From: Allium sativum
Lineage: Eukaryota; Streptophyta; Magnoliopsida; Asparagales; Amaryllidaceae
Direction: 5' to 3'
Assembly (NCBI GenBank): GCA_030737875.1
Contig: CM060910.1
Span: 248,528,427 to 248,592,426 of the forward strand
DNA length: 64,000 nt
How positions within the stretch are numbered: the first letter of the stretch is position 1; each line of letters begins with the position of its first letter. The position numbers and the translations under genes were made by a program. The notes under the pieces were generated by a model. It was not told the DNA's origin. It saw nothing but the letters and a program-made list of their open reading frames with translations, and did no database searches. Shown here piece after piece: positions 11,323 to 22,812 of this stretch.

Positions 11323-11718
11323 TTTATGTTCGTGTTTCGAAGGTATGATTTCTATATATTTCCATCGACTGGTGTGAGAACCAAAACTTATATAGATAGA
11401 TTTATTTGTTGTGAATTGGCGCAAAAAAAATGATTTTATGTATATGTATCAAAATTATGAATTTGAAACGTTAATTCACTAATTGATTGATGTTTGTGTT
11501 GTTTGTTTATTTGTTTGATAATTTTGAACCATTATGCCTAATTGTACCAAACATTGAATTGTATTGAAAATTAGACGCATTTGCTTGCATATACATATAT
11601 ACTTACATTGAACAGGTCATAGCAAGGAGGCTAGAACAGAGAATAAAATTTGTTTGCCCGACAAATAGGTACATGTTTACTATAATTACTGTTTTGTTTG
11701 GGTGATGATGATTTTATG

Positions 11719-11742
11719 AGCCTATTGGCTAGCCGCTTGGCT
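11719..11742 (+). ncRNA. Twin AGCC-N4-GGCT mini-hairpins, LARD-1
   Basis: Two abutting 12-nt hairpins, AGCC-TATT-GGCT and AGCC-GCTT-GGCT, precede a TTTTTCTTTTTC tract. The same pair, with other loops, is in LARD-2 (59792-59815) and twice in LARD-B (47460-47484, 48689-48712). Confidence 0.5.
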
Positions 11743-11976
11743 TTTTCTTTTTCTTTTTGAGATCAGAAGTCCTATATGGCAATTTCGGGATTTTCCCGTG
11801 GCTCCCGGTGCAGGGGAGGTTATGGAGAAATTTTTCGAAAATTTAGGGTGTTAGCCAAATTTTTGAAAATTTGAAAATTCTCAGAAACCGGAAAGTTGGA
11901 GAATGGAAGCCAGATCGAACGTAGAGTTGATTAATCAAACCACTTTCGACTTTGTTCCTTTTCGGGGATGAAAAGT

Positions 11977-11988
11977 TTTAAGTGGGGG
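11977..11988 (+). other. Polypurine tract of LARD-1, interrupted
   Basis: The run ttttaagtggggg stops at the gypsy insertion and continues as gggggagat at 22808-22816, directly before the 3' LTR TG. The intact form of this motif is seen in LARD-2 at 59532-59546. Confidence 0.8.
11984..11988. repeat. Target site duplication of gypsy element, left copy (GGGGG)
   Basis: Five G just before the terminal TG of the gypsy element, repeated at 22808-22812. Confidence 0.85.
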
Positions 11989-12392
11989 TGTAACACCCCA
12001 CCTCCGCCAGGGTGACTCTTGCAAGCACACTAGCTTTGGAGGGACGTTTAAACAAGGTAAACATGCATGCAGATATCACAAGACAGTACATATAAGTAAA
12101 ACAGAGTAGTAAAGCAGCGGATAAAACTTGCATTTCCAAAACCATAGTTAACTTACAATAAAGTACTTAGTCATTATTTTCCAACAAACAAAGTCTAGCA
12201 TAAACTTAAAAACTGAAATACATAAAGTACTATCCCTAAAGTGAAGTGATAAACCATAGCTAGCTCAATGTCCAAAACCGTACATGAGCAAATCCAGTAA
12301 GCAAGCTGTAAAGATCCAAGCTAAGCTCCAATATTCCCACCCTGAGAACCTGAGGGGGGGAAACAGAAGAAAAGAGGCGAAAGAAAATAGGT

Positions 12393-12407
12393 CAGTCAAA
12401 AAGACTG
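12393..12407 (-). other. CAGTC/GACTG hairpin, gypsy LTR
   Basis: On - it reads CAGTC, TTTTT, GACTG, ACC and lies 404-418 nt from the LTR 3' end. In the 5' LTR (20142-20156) one substitution changes the 5' arm to CAATC. Confidence 0.6.
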
Positions 12408-13206
12408 GTAAGCCCTAACTACTATCTGTCCATGAACTAGTAAAGTTAACTGGCATGAGAAGCTGAGATGAACATAAGGATAACAACATACTAGCATGAT
12501 GATTAACTAACAAGATAGATAAAGGTGTCATCGCATAATCAAGGTTATGTTTTGCACCACGGGTGTACTAGCATTCTAACATGTCAAGTAAAAACAAGAA
12601 TTGATCCCTTGGCCCAAGCTTGGCCCAACATCATGAGATGACCTAAATCAAGGTCCAACTACTCGGTCTAGTCGATCGGCTCCCTGTAAGCCTAACTCGT
12701 CAAGTGTCGGTGTCATGCGGCTTAATCATGTAATGTAGTTGACTGTGCAGGGTCCACCCTAGGGTGTATCAGGCCCTATGGTGTAACCCTCTGACACCAT
12801 ACCATGATGCACAGTCCAAACCTACCGGTGCCCGTGTTCAACTCCGGACTTAATGTGCACGACCATGGTCCGCCTGAACAACCGGGGCATCATTCAGCCG
12901 TCTCTTTTGGTCTCTTACAATCAGCCCAGTAATCGTGCCCCACCCTAGCCTAGTCCTAGGGTCTTATGATACTACCTAGAAGGTTACTGCTGAAAAGGAC
13001 CACGCAACTAGGGTTTCTTAACGGGTTAAATGTGGTTAACCCGATCCAAACGTGGATTAAATCGGTTAAGAGTACCCAAGGCTCCTGACATAACCTCGAT
13101 TAATCCATCAAGCCCAAATTGGTTAAGTATTAAGTGGACCATGACTTAACCCTAATCAGGAGGCATTAATTAACTTAATGCGCTTTAACCTCTCACATTA
13201 GACTTT

Positions 13207-13367
13207 GTTGTGGTTACTAGTTAAGCCGGGCGGGTCCGGGTAGCTTTACACCCCAACTAGGTCTAACCTCGGGTTCGAGCACAACATGACCAACTTCTCA
13301 CATTGGGTCCTATTGTTTGTAGCCACTAGTTAAGCCGGGCGGGTCCGGGTAGATTTATGCTACAAAC
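13207..13367 (-). ncRNA. Twin hairpins A and B in gypsy LTR leader
   Basis: Hairpin A (13207-13257) has arms GTTGTGGT and ACCCCAAC with one mismatch. Hairpin B (13315-13367) has perfect 9-bp arms GTTTGTAGC and GCTACAAAC around 35 nt. Both enclose a CTAGTTAAGCCGG...CCGGGTAG core. The copy in the 5' LTR is at 20956-21116. Related LTRs change both arms together (41727-41887, 34927-35091), which supports a real paired structure. Confidence 0.6.
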
Positions 13368-13924
13368 TCAACCCAACCTCGAGTTGGCCACACTCATATT
13401 TTCTAAGTGTCTTGTCTATTATGTTTCCAAAACATAATTACAAGTTAACATATCACGTTATGTTTAAAAAAACCATGTTTATGTCATAATGTTACCCAAC
13501 CCCAACGTAATCCCATCGTTTACATAATCGCATCAACGCATAAAGGGTAAAATAAGGAACTTGGCATAATCATGACAAAGAGGTGTTGAAGCCACAAGTT
13601 TATCATGGTGGCATATGAGATGTACATATGTTCATATACTTGCATATTGCATTATTAGGCTTCAAAAGCATGCATAAAACCAAACTTAGCATATGAGTGA
13701 TACATGGTGATAAATGACATGTAGAAGTTGCTAGAAGTTCGCATTTAGCCTCACATGCAAGTTATCATAAGGGATATGATAACTTCCATGTTGCCAAAAT
13801 GCAACCTTCAACATAAAGCTTGAAGCTTTAAGCTCACAACTTCAAGTTTAACTTGCATAACATGATAACATGATCAATCCAAACTTGCATAACATAGCAA
13901 CATGTGTCATACATAATGATTAAA

Positions 13925-14045
13925 CCAACTTGCATAATGATCATCCAAACTTGCATATAATGATCAACCAATCTTGCATATAATGATCAACCAACTTGCA
14001 TATAATGATCAACCAAACTTGCATATAATGATCAACCCCAAACTT
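13925..14045. repeat. Tandem array of ~22-24-bp units (ttgcatataatgatcaacca)
   Basis: Five to six units in the gypsy 3' LTR. The 5' LTR (21660-21820) has more units, so copy number changed after insertion. Confidence 0.8.
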
Positions 14046-14420
14046 GCATTATTCATTTAACTTTAGAGTTCAAAGAAAGAAAGTAGAAAAGGGCTTACAA
14101 TGCTATGAAGACACAAATAAATAGTTATTATAAAGATTGAGACGAAGCCCTTATGCAAAACCCAAATATGCAAGCTCCAAATGAAAAACCCTTGAGCCAA
14201 ATCAATAAAAACTCTTGCTTTGAAAGAGAAATGTTGCAACTTGACTTGAATGCAAACTATGAACACTCATACAAGCTTGAAAATACTTGTATGCACTCAA
14301 AATCTCTCATATAGATAGACTTAGGAATTTTAGCATGAGAGTGGAGGCCATGAGAGGAACAAATTTGGCATAGTTTAGTTGTAGGAATGAATAATGATGA
14401 TTTAGGCTAGGTTTAGGGGT

Positions 14421-14430
14421 CTTTTTATAG
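14421..14430 (-). promoter_or_regulatory. TATA box of gypsy 3' LTR
   Basis: On - it reads CTATAAAAAG about 590 bp into the LTR, followed by a purine/pyrimidine leader. The 5' LTR equivalent, which would drive the element, is at 22193-22202. Confidence 0.7.
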
Positions 14431-14632
14431 AGGATTAGGATAGTATCAGCCATAGGATTAACCCTAGATTCAATCCAAGCCATCAAAGCATGTCTTGGGG
14501 AAGAAGTCAAGTGTAGGAACCATCTAGGGCCTTTAGATTAAAGCTGAACCATGAGAACCATTCAAATGCAAAATCTGCATTTGAGCGAATCGGCCCACGG
14601 GTTGACAGCCAAACACCCTGTATTAACCCCTA

Positions 14633-14657
14633 GTCGACCCAGCGCGCTCGGGTCGAC
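14633..14657. repeat. GC-rich dyad in gypsy U3
   Basis: Arms GTCGACCC and GGGTCGAC flank a centre that is itself palindromic (AGCGCGCT). It is about 200 bp upstream of the TATA box and repeated at 22405-22429. A regulatory protein site is plausible but unproven. Confidence 0.55.
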
Positions 14658-15013
14658 CTCAAAAATCGGCCGGTTCGGTTATTCCCCTCTCCCAATTCGC
14701 TGTTTTGAAAATTTTTGCATATTTATTTATTTAATTTTCAATTATATATATATATATCAATATATATATATATTTCTCTGCGCAACCCATTTCACTTAAT
14801 TAAGTATACTTTAATTTGTGAATTTTTCGTGAAACTTCGCGAGGCCATATCTTGGTCATACGGACTCCGATTTTCGAAAACTCGGACTCTATTTCGCGTA
14901 TTTTTCCGAGACGAACGCAATGGCACAGCCCGTTTCCCTCGATTCAAATTTTACAGTTTAATTCTGCCTCCATTTATGTTATAACATGTTATTCAAAAAT
15001 ACGGGTTGTTACA

Positions 15014-15030
15014 TTCTCCCCTCCTTAAAG
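15014..15030 (-). other. Polypurine tract of the gypsy element
   Basis: On - the sequence CTTTAAGGAGGGGAGAA abuts the 3' LTR TG, the expected primer for plus-strand DNA synthesis. Confidence 0.85.
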
Positions 15031-15627
15031 GATTTCGTCCCCGAAATCTCCAAGTTAGGAAGAACGTATCCTACCATCCATCACCCATCTACTCAAAACA
15101 TCATCCACGTGCAGTCATTGTCCTTAAAGGATTCTAAATGCTGTATGATCATATGCAAAGGTGTGTGTATATGTACTTATCTAATGCAAAAATCAGGCGG
15201 TTACTGATTCAGTAAACCTCCTTAATGCAAAGCATGTTAGTGAAATGAGTCCATATGTATGCAAATTCCTAACATAACTCATAGTCTCTACATGAGTGCA
15301 CATAACATTCATCCATATGCAACATCCACGTGATAGCATAACAAGTTTCATCCATGAATAAGCATAAACACTCATGCATATGCGGTATGAGAGTGTGTGA
15401 GCCGATCTTAGTGCCTAATGTGTATCATGCATCCACGAGTATTCACGTGCAAACACTTGCAACCACTTGCAACCATCAAGCATAACATGTTTCAAATACA
15501 TGTTTCATCCAAAGGGTTTCTACCTAAGGTCCTCATAACATGATTAACGAGATAATTAGACAAACAGGATAAACAAGGATAGCAAAAAGAAAGATATGCT
15601 ACTTAGGAGAGAGGTTGAGAATGTGCC
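15031..15627 (-). other. Non-coding 3' spacer of the gypsy element
   Basis: About 600 bp between the integrase stop and the PPT. No domain is recognised. It is rich in catg and tgca words with repeated short motifs such as aaccacttgcaacca, and nothing else stands out. Confidence 0.6.
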
Positions 15628-16662
15628 CTAAAAAAGAAATGGATAAAGCCCATGCATCTTCTCCTCGGTTTCCCAAGTTGCATCTTCGTCGGCTTCACCC
15701 CACTGAACTTTCACCAATTTGACTTCTCGATTCCTTAGTTTCTTGATCTCCGTTCCCAAGATACGAATCGGAGCTTTTCTCAAGGTTGCTTCTTTCTCTA
15801 CCTCAATATCTTCAAGAATGCTTGGTTCAACCACCTCAGCGGACTCATGTAGACACTTTCGGAGATGCGAGACATGAAAGACATTATGCACTCCGGCTAG
15901 CTTTTCGGGCAATTCCACCTTATAGGCCATCTTTCCAATTCTCTCTGTGATAGGGAAAGGTCCTACGAACCTTGGTGCCAGCTTCCCCGCTGCTCCTAAA
16001 CGTACCACATTTCGCAAAGGAGAAACCCTCACGAAAACCATGTCTCCCACTTCAAATTCCAAATCTTCCCTTCGCTTGTCAGCATAGGATTTCTGTCTAT
16101 CTTGGGCTGCTTTCATCCTTCTTCTCACTAATTCAACTTTCTCGGATGTGTCCCGTATCATATCGGGCCCAAGTATAAGTCTATCTGTTGTCTCCCACCA
16201 ACAAGATGGTGACCTACACGGCCTCCCATACAAAGCTTCAAATGGTGCCATCCCTATGCTGGCTTGATAGCTATTATTATAAGCAAACTCTACAAGAGGA
16301 AGGTGGTCTTCCCAAGTACCACCGAAGTCGAGAACACAAAGCCTCAAGAGATCTTCTAGCACTCTATTCACCCTTTCGGTTTGGCCATCCGTCTGGGGGT
16401 GATAGGCTGTACTCAGATTCAATCGTGTACCCATCGCTTCTTGCAAACTGTTCCAGAACTGGCTAGTGAAAATTGGGTCACGATCGCTAACTATGCTAGA
16501 AGAAACTCCATGCAACCATACTATCTCTCGAAGATAAACAGATGCTAGCCATGATACGGTCCTCTTGCTTTTCACCGGAATAAAATGGGCTTTCTTTGTA
16601 AGTCTATCAATTATTACCCATATCCCAAAAAGCCCAAATAGTTTGGTGACGAACATCTTCAC
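15628..16662 (-). pseudogene. Integrase core and chromodomain, N-terminus missing
   Basis: A 344-residue open frame. The rve core is clear from residue about 14 (WVIIDRLTKKAHF). The second catalytic Asp is in SDRD (D60) and the Glu in TDGQTE (E96), exactly 35 residues apart, the classical D-35-E spacing. The C-terminus (about 290-344, containing LVKVQWGEADEDATW) is the chromodomain typical of plant chromoviruses, thought to guide insertion into heterochromatin. The HHCC zinc domain and the first catalytic Asp, normally upstream of WVIIDRL, are absent. The first dozen residues are unrelated sequence, so the start codon is accidental. The frame is intact but the enzyme cannot be complete. Confidence 0.9.
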
Positions 16663-17077
16663 CCCAACTATATCTCACAAACAGGCGAGTCATACTCCTT
16701 ATGGGGTTTGCAACAGAACTAAGATTGAGGATAGGACCGAGAGGATATACTTAAAAGATAGCATGCGAGTAAGCTCTACGGAACAATAGGGATCAAGGAT
16801 ATACTCTTAGAAAGAGATATAATGCGCGTATCTAGTCTTCAGTCTTCTAAGCCGCATTTTCTTGTGCTTAATCCCATCGTGCCTTGACCGTCTTTTAACT
16901 TCGCAATTCCGTAGTTCTTAATTCTTGTTCCCAAAATATGAGTTAGAACTCATTTCACCGTTGCCTCTCGTTCCACTTCCACTTATTCTTTGCCTAAAAT
17001 ACTTGGCTTAAACATAACTGCATGCTCATGGTTTCGTGCAAGCTTTCCAAGATTCGTTAGTGAATCTTGGATCTCAT
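16663..17077 (-). pseudogene. Chimeric segment replacing RNase H and integrase N-terminus
   Basis: RNase H and the zinc domain of integrase should lie here. Instead, 16850-17050 aligns by eye to this element's own integrase C-terminus and chromodomain DNA (about 15690-15870) in the same orientation but strongly diverged. Shared anchors are ttcccaa-ata-ga, gttgc-tct and cttgg-t. Bases 16715-16835 hold two diverged copies of a ~60-bp repeat (ggatatact...atgcg). The order is therefore scrambled: RT, then a foreign integrase tail, then integrase core. Template switching between two genomes, or a collapsed nested insertion, would explain it. Confidence 0.6.
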
Positions 17078-17773
17078 TTACATATTATACGGTATCGCAC
17101 GCAGAAAACTATCTCTTGAAAACAGTGCCAATCCACGTTGCCAAACTGGAGCTGAGGTAAGGGCTCTCTTGAGCCTTTGAAAAGCAAGCTCACACTCCAA
17201 GTCCCATGCAAAGACTAAGTTCTTCTTCGTCAACTTAGTAAGAGGGGTCGAAATCATAGCGAAGTCCCTGATGAACTTCCTATAGTAGCCCGCCAGACCG
17301 AGAAAGCTTCTTACGTCAGTTGCATTCCTCGGAGTCTTCCAGTCTTGAACCACAACCACTTTCGTGGGATCCACCGCTATGCCTTGCTTAGAAACTATAT
17401 GTCCAAGAAACCGAACTTCCTTTCTCCAGAAATGATATTTGGAGAACTTGGCTTTCAACTGATGCGCTCTAAGCGTATCCATCACTTCCTTGAGATGCCT
17501 TGCATGTTCTTCCTCATCCTTTGAGAAGATCAGAATATCATCCACGAAGACAACGACAAACTTTTTAAGGAACTCCCTGAACACCCTACTCATCAAGTCC
17601 ACGAAGTATGCGGGTGCATTAGTCAAACCGAATGGCATGACAAGCCATTCAAAGAATCCATCTGGAGTCCTAAATGCAGTTTTATCAATGCTATCCTCAG
17701 CTACTCTAAGCTGATGGAATCCGGTGGCTAGATCTAGTTGAGAGAAAACAGAAGCACCAAAAGAGATCATCAA
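17078..17773 (-). pseudogene. Reverse transcriptase, C-terminal part (frameshifted)
   Basis: The RT fingers/palm from about residue 6 ([14 protein letters not shown]) to about 210. The catalytic motif is FVDD at residues 76-79 (plant gypsy RTs use Y/F-x-DD). MPFGLTNAP at 46-54 and [11 protein letters not shown] at 122-132 are standard Ty3/gypsy RT motifs. The frame overlaps the upstream gag-pro-RT frame by 68 bp in another phase. Compared with the family, about 11 bases are lost after the DDLF codons, which causes the frameshift. After SAPV (about 210) the protein runs into unrelated sequence and RNase H is missing. Confidence 0.9.
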
Positions 17774-19541
17774 TCCTCGGTAACGGGTGCCTATTCTTCT
17801 TTGTCAGCTTGTTCAACTCTCGATAATCAACACATAGACGAAGCGAACCATCCGCCTTAGTAGCGAATACCACCGGAGCACCCCATTCAGAAATGCTTCG
17901 CCTAATAAAATTTTTCTCAAGTAACTCCTTGATTTTCTTACTGAGCTCCCTTCTCTCACGTGGAGCCATGTGCCTAACTGGCAATGATACTGGCTTGGCA
18001 TTATCAACTAGATAAATGCGGAAATCTATCTCTCGTTTAGGGGGTAACCCCCTAACTTCTTCAAAGACATCAGGATAGTCTCGGACCACCCTTACAGATT
18101 GCAGATCATCGATGGACGAGTCGAGAGATTCAAGATAACATAACATGACGGGACCTCTAGGGTTACAAGAAATTTCTAGGGTATTACCGAGGCGAGTCAT
18201 GAGCCTCACCACCCTATGTTCACAATCGAGAATGGCTCCATAACTGGACAACCAATCCATGCCCAAGATCAACCCATATCCCGTGAACTCGAGAACATAA
18301 GCATTACACGTGAATTCTACGGTCAAGATAGAAATCTTCAAATCCACACAAATCATAGATAGATGGGCGGAACCCCCAATTGGATTTGAAACACAAACGG
18401 GATCCTCAACTAAGCTAGTACTTAGGTGCAAACTTTCAACAATGTCAAAAGAAATAAAACTATGCGATGCACCAGAATCAAATAAGGTGCGAACGGGATA
18501 ATCTGAAATATAAACAAGACTTTCTACAGAAATGCTACCTCGATCCTGAACTGGAGCGGCGTTGAGAGCATGCACTTGCCTTCCAGAAGGTCCTGCACGC
18601 TGATTCTGCCCTTGCTTCTTGGGGCAATCCTTGCTAAAATGTCCGGTCTCTCCGCAATGAAAGCATTCGCCCGATTTCCTCTTCTTCTTCCTACAGCCTT
18701 TGGCTATGTGCCCAGTAATCCCACAGAAGTTGCACTTCCTCCTTTCTCTTGACTTGTTGTTCTTGCTATTGTTGTTCTTGCCTCCTTTTCCGGAATCTAC
18801 CTTCTCGCCTTGAGACTCATTTGCCTTGACCTCCTTCTTGCCACTCTTATCTCCTTCTTGAAGCAGGGCCATATTCACCAAACTCTCGAAAGTTGCCCCC
18901 AGGGGTATATGAGACATGACCAAACCGCGCAATGGCTCATTCAATCCTAGAGAAAAGTGTAGGGCCTTCTTCCGAGCTGTGTTTACCAATTCTAGACCGA
19001 ACTGAGCAAGTTGATTAAACATATCCACGTATTCCCTAACTGTCATGTCCCCTTGCTTTAGAGATAGGAACTTCTCCATCTGAAGATTCTCTTCTGTCGA
19101 TGATAGGAACTTTAGTCCAAACCTTCTCCTAAAGTCATCCCAAGTCTCAATGGGTCTAGTAGTGGTGGTGACTACCCACCAATAAGCGGCTTCCCCTTTC
19201 AATAGCCATACCGCCAACAGGACTTTCCTACGATCTTCCACATCCAAGATATCAAAGAGGTCTTCAGTTTCCTTTAACCAGTATCTTGCCTCCACAGAAG
19301 TCTCCGTTCCGACAAAATTCTTGCAACCCATCGCCTTAAAGTCTTTGCAAAGCTCCGCGAAATTCACTTGTGTATGCTGAGGGGAAGGAGGAACCTCAGC
19401 TACGCGAGGAAGAGAGATGTTAGCGATGGGGGAAGGAGGAGGAATGTTTGCGGGGCCGGCTTCATTCGCCCTTGCCTCCATAAATCTCCGGAACCAGACG
19501 GGTACTTGCACGCCTTCCGGGATGTTAAAGCGATCGGCCAT
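17706..19541 (-). pseudogene. gag-protease-RT N-terminal polyprotein
   Basis: A 611-residue frame. Retrotransposon gag (capsid) spans about 65-225 with the W and RRRF core. Two CCHC zinc knuckles lie at 270-283 and 293-306 and bind RNA. The aspartic protease active site is DSGAS at 355-359, with GMDW at 427-430. RT begins about 485 and includes [12 protein letters not shown] (568-579). The true frame ends about residue 594 (DDLF), after which the frameshift adds a false tail. Gag builds the particle, protease cuts the polyprotein and RT copies the RNA. The ATG lies 196 bp downstream of the 5' LTR, a normal leader. Gag and protease look intact and could in principle still be expressed. Confidence 0.92.
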
Positions 19542-19737
19542 ACTAAAACGAAGAAAAAGATAGATAGATTCAGAACGAAGAAACGAAGGATAGTGCTATG
19601 GCTTTTGGGGAATAGCCTTTTAAAATAACTAGACTTTTCTTGGAAAATACTTAATTGGTTTTGAAAATAGTTTTTCAAAAGGTAAGTTTTAAAAACCTTT
19701 TGCTCGAATCTTGTTAACCTTATGCTCTGATACCAAA
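19542..19737 (-). other. Leader between PBS and gag, gypsy element
   Basis: A 196-bp AT-rich leader with the PBS at its 5' end. No LARD-type dimerization hairpin was found in it. Confidence 0.7.
19724..19735 (-). other. Primer binding site of gypsy element (tRNA-iMet)
   Basis: On - TGGTATCAGAGC, the exact initiator-Met PBS of plant gypsy elements, two bases after the LTR. Confidence 0.92.
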
Positions 19738-22533
19738 TGTAACACCCCACCTCCGCTAGGGTCACTCTTGCAAGCACACTAGCTTTGGAGGGGCGTTTAA
19801 ACAAGGTAAACATGCATGCAGATATCACAAGACAGAACATATAAGTAAAACAGAGTAGTAAAGCAGCGGATAAAACTTGCATTTCCAAAACCATAGTTAA
19901 GTTACAATAAAGTACTTAGTCATTATTTTCCAACAAACAAAGTCTAGCATAAACTTAAAAACTGAAATACATAAAGTACTATCCCCAAAGTGAAGTGATA
20001 AACCATAGCTAGCTCAATGTCCAAAACCGTACATGAGCAAATCCAGTAAGCAAGCTGTAAAGATCCAAGCTAAGCTCCAATGTTCCCACCCTGAGAACCT
20101 AAGGGGGGGAAACGGAAGAAAAGAGGCGAAAGAAAACAGGTCAGTCAAAAAGATTGGTAAGCCCTAACTACTATCTGTCCATGAACTAGTAAAGTCAACT
20201 GGCATGAGAAGCTGAGATGAACATAAGGATAACAACATACTAGCATGATGATTAACTAACAAGATAGATAAAGGTGTCATCGCATAATCAAGGTTATGTT
20301 TTGCACCACGGGTGTACTAGCATTCTAACATGTCAAGTAAAAACAAGAATTGATCCCTTGGCCCAAGCGTGGCCCAACATCATGAGATGACCTAAATCAA
20401 GGTCCAACTACTCGGTCTAGTCGATCGGCTCCCTATAAGCCTAACTCGTCAAGTGTCGGTGTCATGCGGCTTAATCATGTAATGTAGTTGACTGTGCAGG
20501 GTCCACCCTAGGGTGTATCAGGCCCTTTAGTGTAACCCTCTGACACCATACCATGATGCACAGTCCAAACCTACCGGTGCCCGTGTTCAACTCCGGACTT
20601 AATGTGCACGACCATGGTCCGCCTGAACAACCGGGGCATCATTCAGCCGTCTCTTTTGGTCTCTTACAATCAGCCCAGTAATCGTGCCCCACCCTAGCCT
20701 AGTCCTAGGGTCTTATGATACTACCTAGAAGGTTACTGCTGAAAAGGACCACGCAACTAGGGTTTCTTAACGGGTTAAATGTGGTTAACCCGATCCAAAC
20801 GTGGATTAAATCGGTTAAGAGTACCCAAGGCTCCTGACTTAACCTCGATTAATCCATCAAGCCCAAATTGGTTAAGTATTAAGTGGACCATGACTTAACC
20901 CTAATCAGGAGGCATTAATTAACTTAATGCGCTTTAACCTCTCACATTAGACTTTGTTGTGGTTACTAGTTAAGCCGGGCGGGTCCGGGTAGCTTTACAC
21001 CCCAACTAGGTCTAACCTCGGGTTCGAGCACAACATGACCAACTTCTCACATTGGGTCCTATTGTTTGTAGCCACTAGTTAAGCCGGGCGGGTCCGGGTA
21101 GATTTATGCTACAAACTCAACCCAACCTCGAGTTGGCCACACTCATATTTTCTAAGTGTCATGTCCATTATGTTTCCAAAACATAATTACAAGTTAACAT
21201 ATCACGTTATGTTTAAAAAAACCATGTTTATGTCATAATGTTACCCAACCCCAACGTAATCCCATCGTTTACATAATCGCATCAACGCATAAAGGGTAAA
21301 ATAGGGAACTTGGCATAATCATGACAAAGAGGTGTTGAAGCCACAAGTTTATCATGGTGGCATATGAGATGTACATATGTTCATATACTTGCATATTGCA
21401 TTATTAGGCTTCAAAAGCATGCATAAAACCAAACTTAGCATATGAGTGATACATGGTGATAAATGACATGTAGAAGTTGCTAGAAGTTCGCATTTAGCCT
21501 CACATGCAAGTTATCATAAGGGATATGATAACTTCCATGTTGCCAAAATGCAACCTTCAACATAAAGCTTGAAGCTTTAAGCTCACAACTTCAAGTTTAA
21601 CTTGCATAACATGATAACATGTTCAACCCAAACTTGCATAACATAGCAACTTGTGTCATACATAATGATTAAACCAACTTGCATAATGATCATCCAAACT
21701 TGCATATAATGATCAACCAAACTTGCATATAATGATCAACCAAACTTGCATATAATGATCAACCAACTTGCATATAATGATCAACCAAACTTGCATATAA
21801 TGATCAACCCCAAACTTGCATCATTCATTTAACTTTAGAGTTCAAAGAAAGAAAGTAGAAAAGGGCTTACAATGCTATGAAGATGCAAGTAAATAGTTAT
21901 TATAAAGATTGAGACGAAGCCCTTATGCAAAACCCAAATATGCAAGCTCCAAATGAAAAACCCTTGAGCCAAATCAATAAAAACTCTTGCTTTGAAATAG
22001 AAATGTTGCAACTTGACTTGAATGCAAACTATGAACACTCATACAAGCTTGAAAATACTTGTATGCACTCAAAATCTATCATATAGATAGACTTAGGAAT
22101 TTTAGTATGAGAGTGGAGGCCATGAGAGGAACAAATTTGGCATAGTTTAGTTGTAGGAATGAATAATGTTGATTTAGGCTAGGTTTAGGGGTCTTTTTAT
22201 AGAGGATTAGGATAGTATTAGCCATAGGATTAACCCTAGATTCAATCCAAGCCATCAAAGCATGTCTTGGGGAAGAAGTCAAGTGTAGGAACCATCTAGG
22301 GTCTTTAGATTAAAGCTGAACCATGAGAACCATTCAAATGCAAAATCTGCATTTGAGCGAATCGGCCCACGGGTTGACAGCCAAACACCCTGGATTAACC
22401 CCTAGTCGACCCAGCGCGCTCGGGTCGACCTCAAAAATCGGCCGGTTCGGTTATTCCCCTCTCCCAATTCGCTGTTTTGAACATTTTTGCATATTTATTT
22501 ATTTAATTTTCAATTATATATATATATATATAT

Positions 22534-22569
<36 letters not shown>

Positions 22570-22807
22570 CTCTGCGCAACCCATTTCACTTAATTAAGTA
22601 TACTTTAATTTGTGAATTTTTCGTGAAACTTCGCGAGGCCATATCTTGGTCATACGGACTCCGATTTTCGAAAACTCGGACACTATTTCGCGTATTTTTC
22701 CGAGACGAACGCAATGGCACAGCCCGTTTCCCTTGATTCAGATTTTACAGTTTAATTCTGCCTCCATTTATGTTATAACATGTTATTCAAAAATACGGGT
22801 TGTTACA
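19738..22807 (-). repeat. 5' LTR of the gypsy element
   Basis: 3070 bp, collinear with 11989-15013. It is longer because of extra units in the 22-bp array (21660-21820) and a longer TA microsatellite (22514-22566). TATA box 22193-22202, dyad 22405-22429, twin hairpins 20956-21116. Confidence 0.92.
22193..22202 (-). promoter_or_regulatory. TATA box of gypsy 5' LTR
   Basis: CTATAAAAAG on -, the copy placed to transcribe the gypsy genome. Confidence 0.7.
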
Positions 22808-22812
22808 GGGGG
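22808..22812. repeat. Target site duplication of gypsy element, right copy (GGGGG)
   Basis: Matches 11984-11988 and is part of the LARD-1 polypurine tract. Confidence 0.85.

Larger units (their letters stand above)
10955..11988 (+). other. Interior domain of LARD-1 (non-coding)
   Basis: About 1.03 kb with no gag, protease, RT or integrase similarity in any frame. It contains a PBS, a dyad at 11029-11049 (ATTGGAT...ATCCAAT), a dimerization-type hairpin (11294-11322), twin AGCC/GGCT hairpins (11719-11742), a pyrimidine stretch and the PPT. Most of it is conserved in LARD-2 (59532-60311, opposite strand), as expected for an untranslated domain that carries replication and packaging signals. Confidence 0.75.
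11989..15013 (-). repeat. 3' LTR of the gypsy element
   Basis: On - it starts TGTAACAACCCG and ends GGGGTGTTACA (3025 bp). U3 runs from 15013 to about 14420 and holds a GC-rich dyad (14633-14657) and a TA microsatellite. The TATA box is at 14421-14430. The leader holds a 22-bp tandem array (13925-14045), twin hairpins (13207-13367), GGTTAAG repeats (13015-13160) and a CAGTC hairpin (12393-12407). Confidence 0.92.
11989..22807 (-). mobile_element. Tekay/Del-type Ty3/gypsy chromovirus, defective
   Basis: The LTRs at 11989-15013 and 19738-22807 (each TG...CA) show about 35-40 substitutions by eye, roughly 1.2 percent, apart from repeat-length changes. The PBS is exactly initiator-Met type, a PPT abuts the 3' LTR, and the duplication is GGGGG. 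The gene order on the minus strand is gag, protease, RT, a chimeric segment, integrase, chromodomain, which is the Ty3/gypsy order. RNase H and the integrase N-terminus are missing and RT has a frameshift, so the copy cannot transpose by itself. The low LTR divergence suggests an insertion within roughly the last million years if standard plant rates apply. Confidence 0.93.

Noticed and set aside
19542..19737. Search for the same hairpin in the gypsy leader
   Set aside because: None was seen in the 196-bp leader. If a signal exists in the helper it must be elsewhere, perhaps in the LTR leader hairpins.
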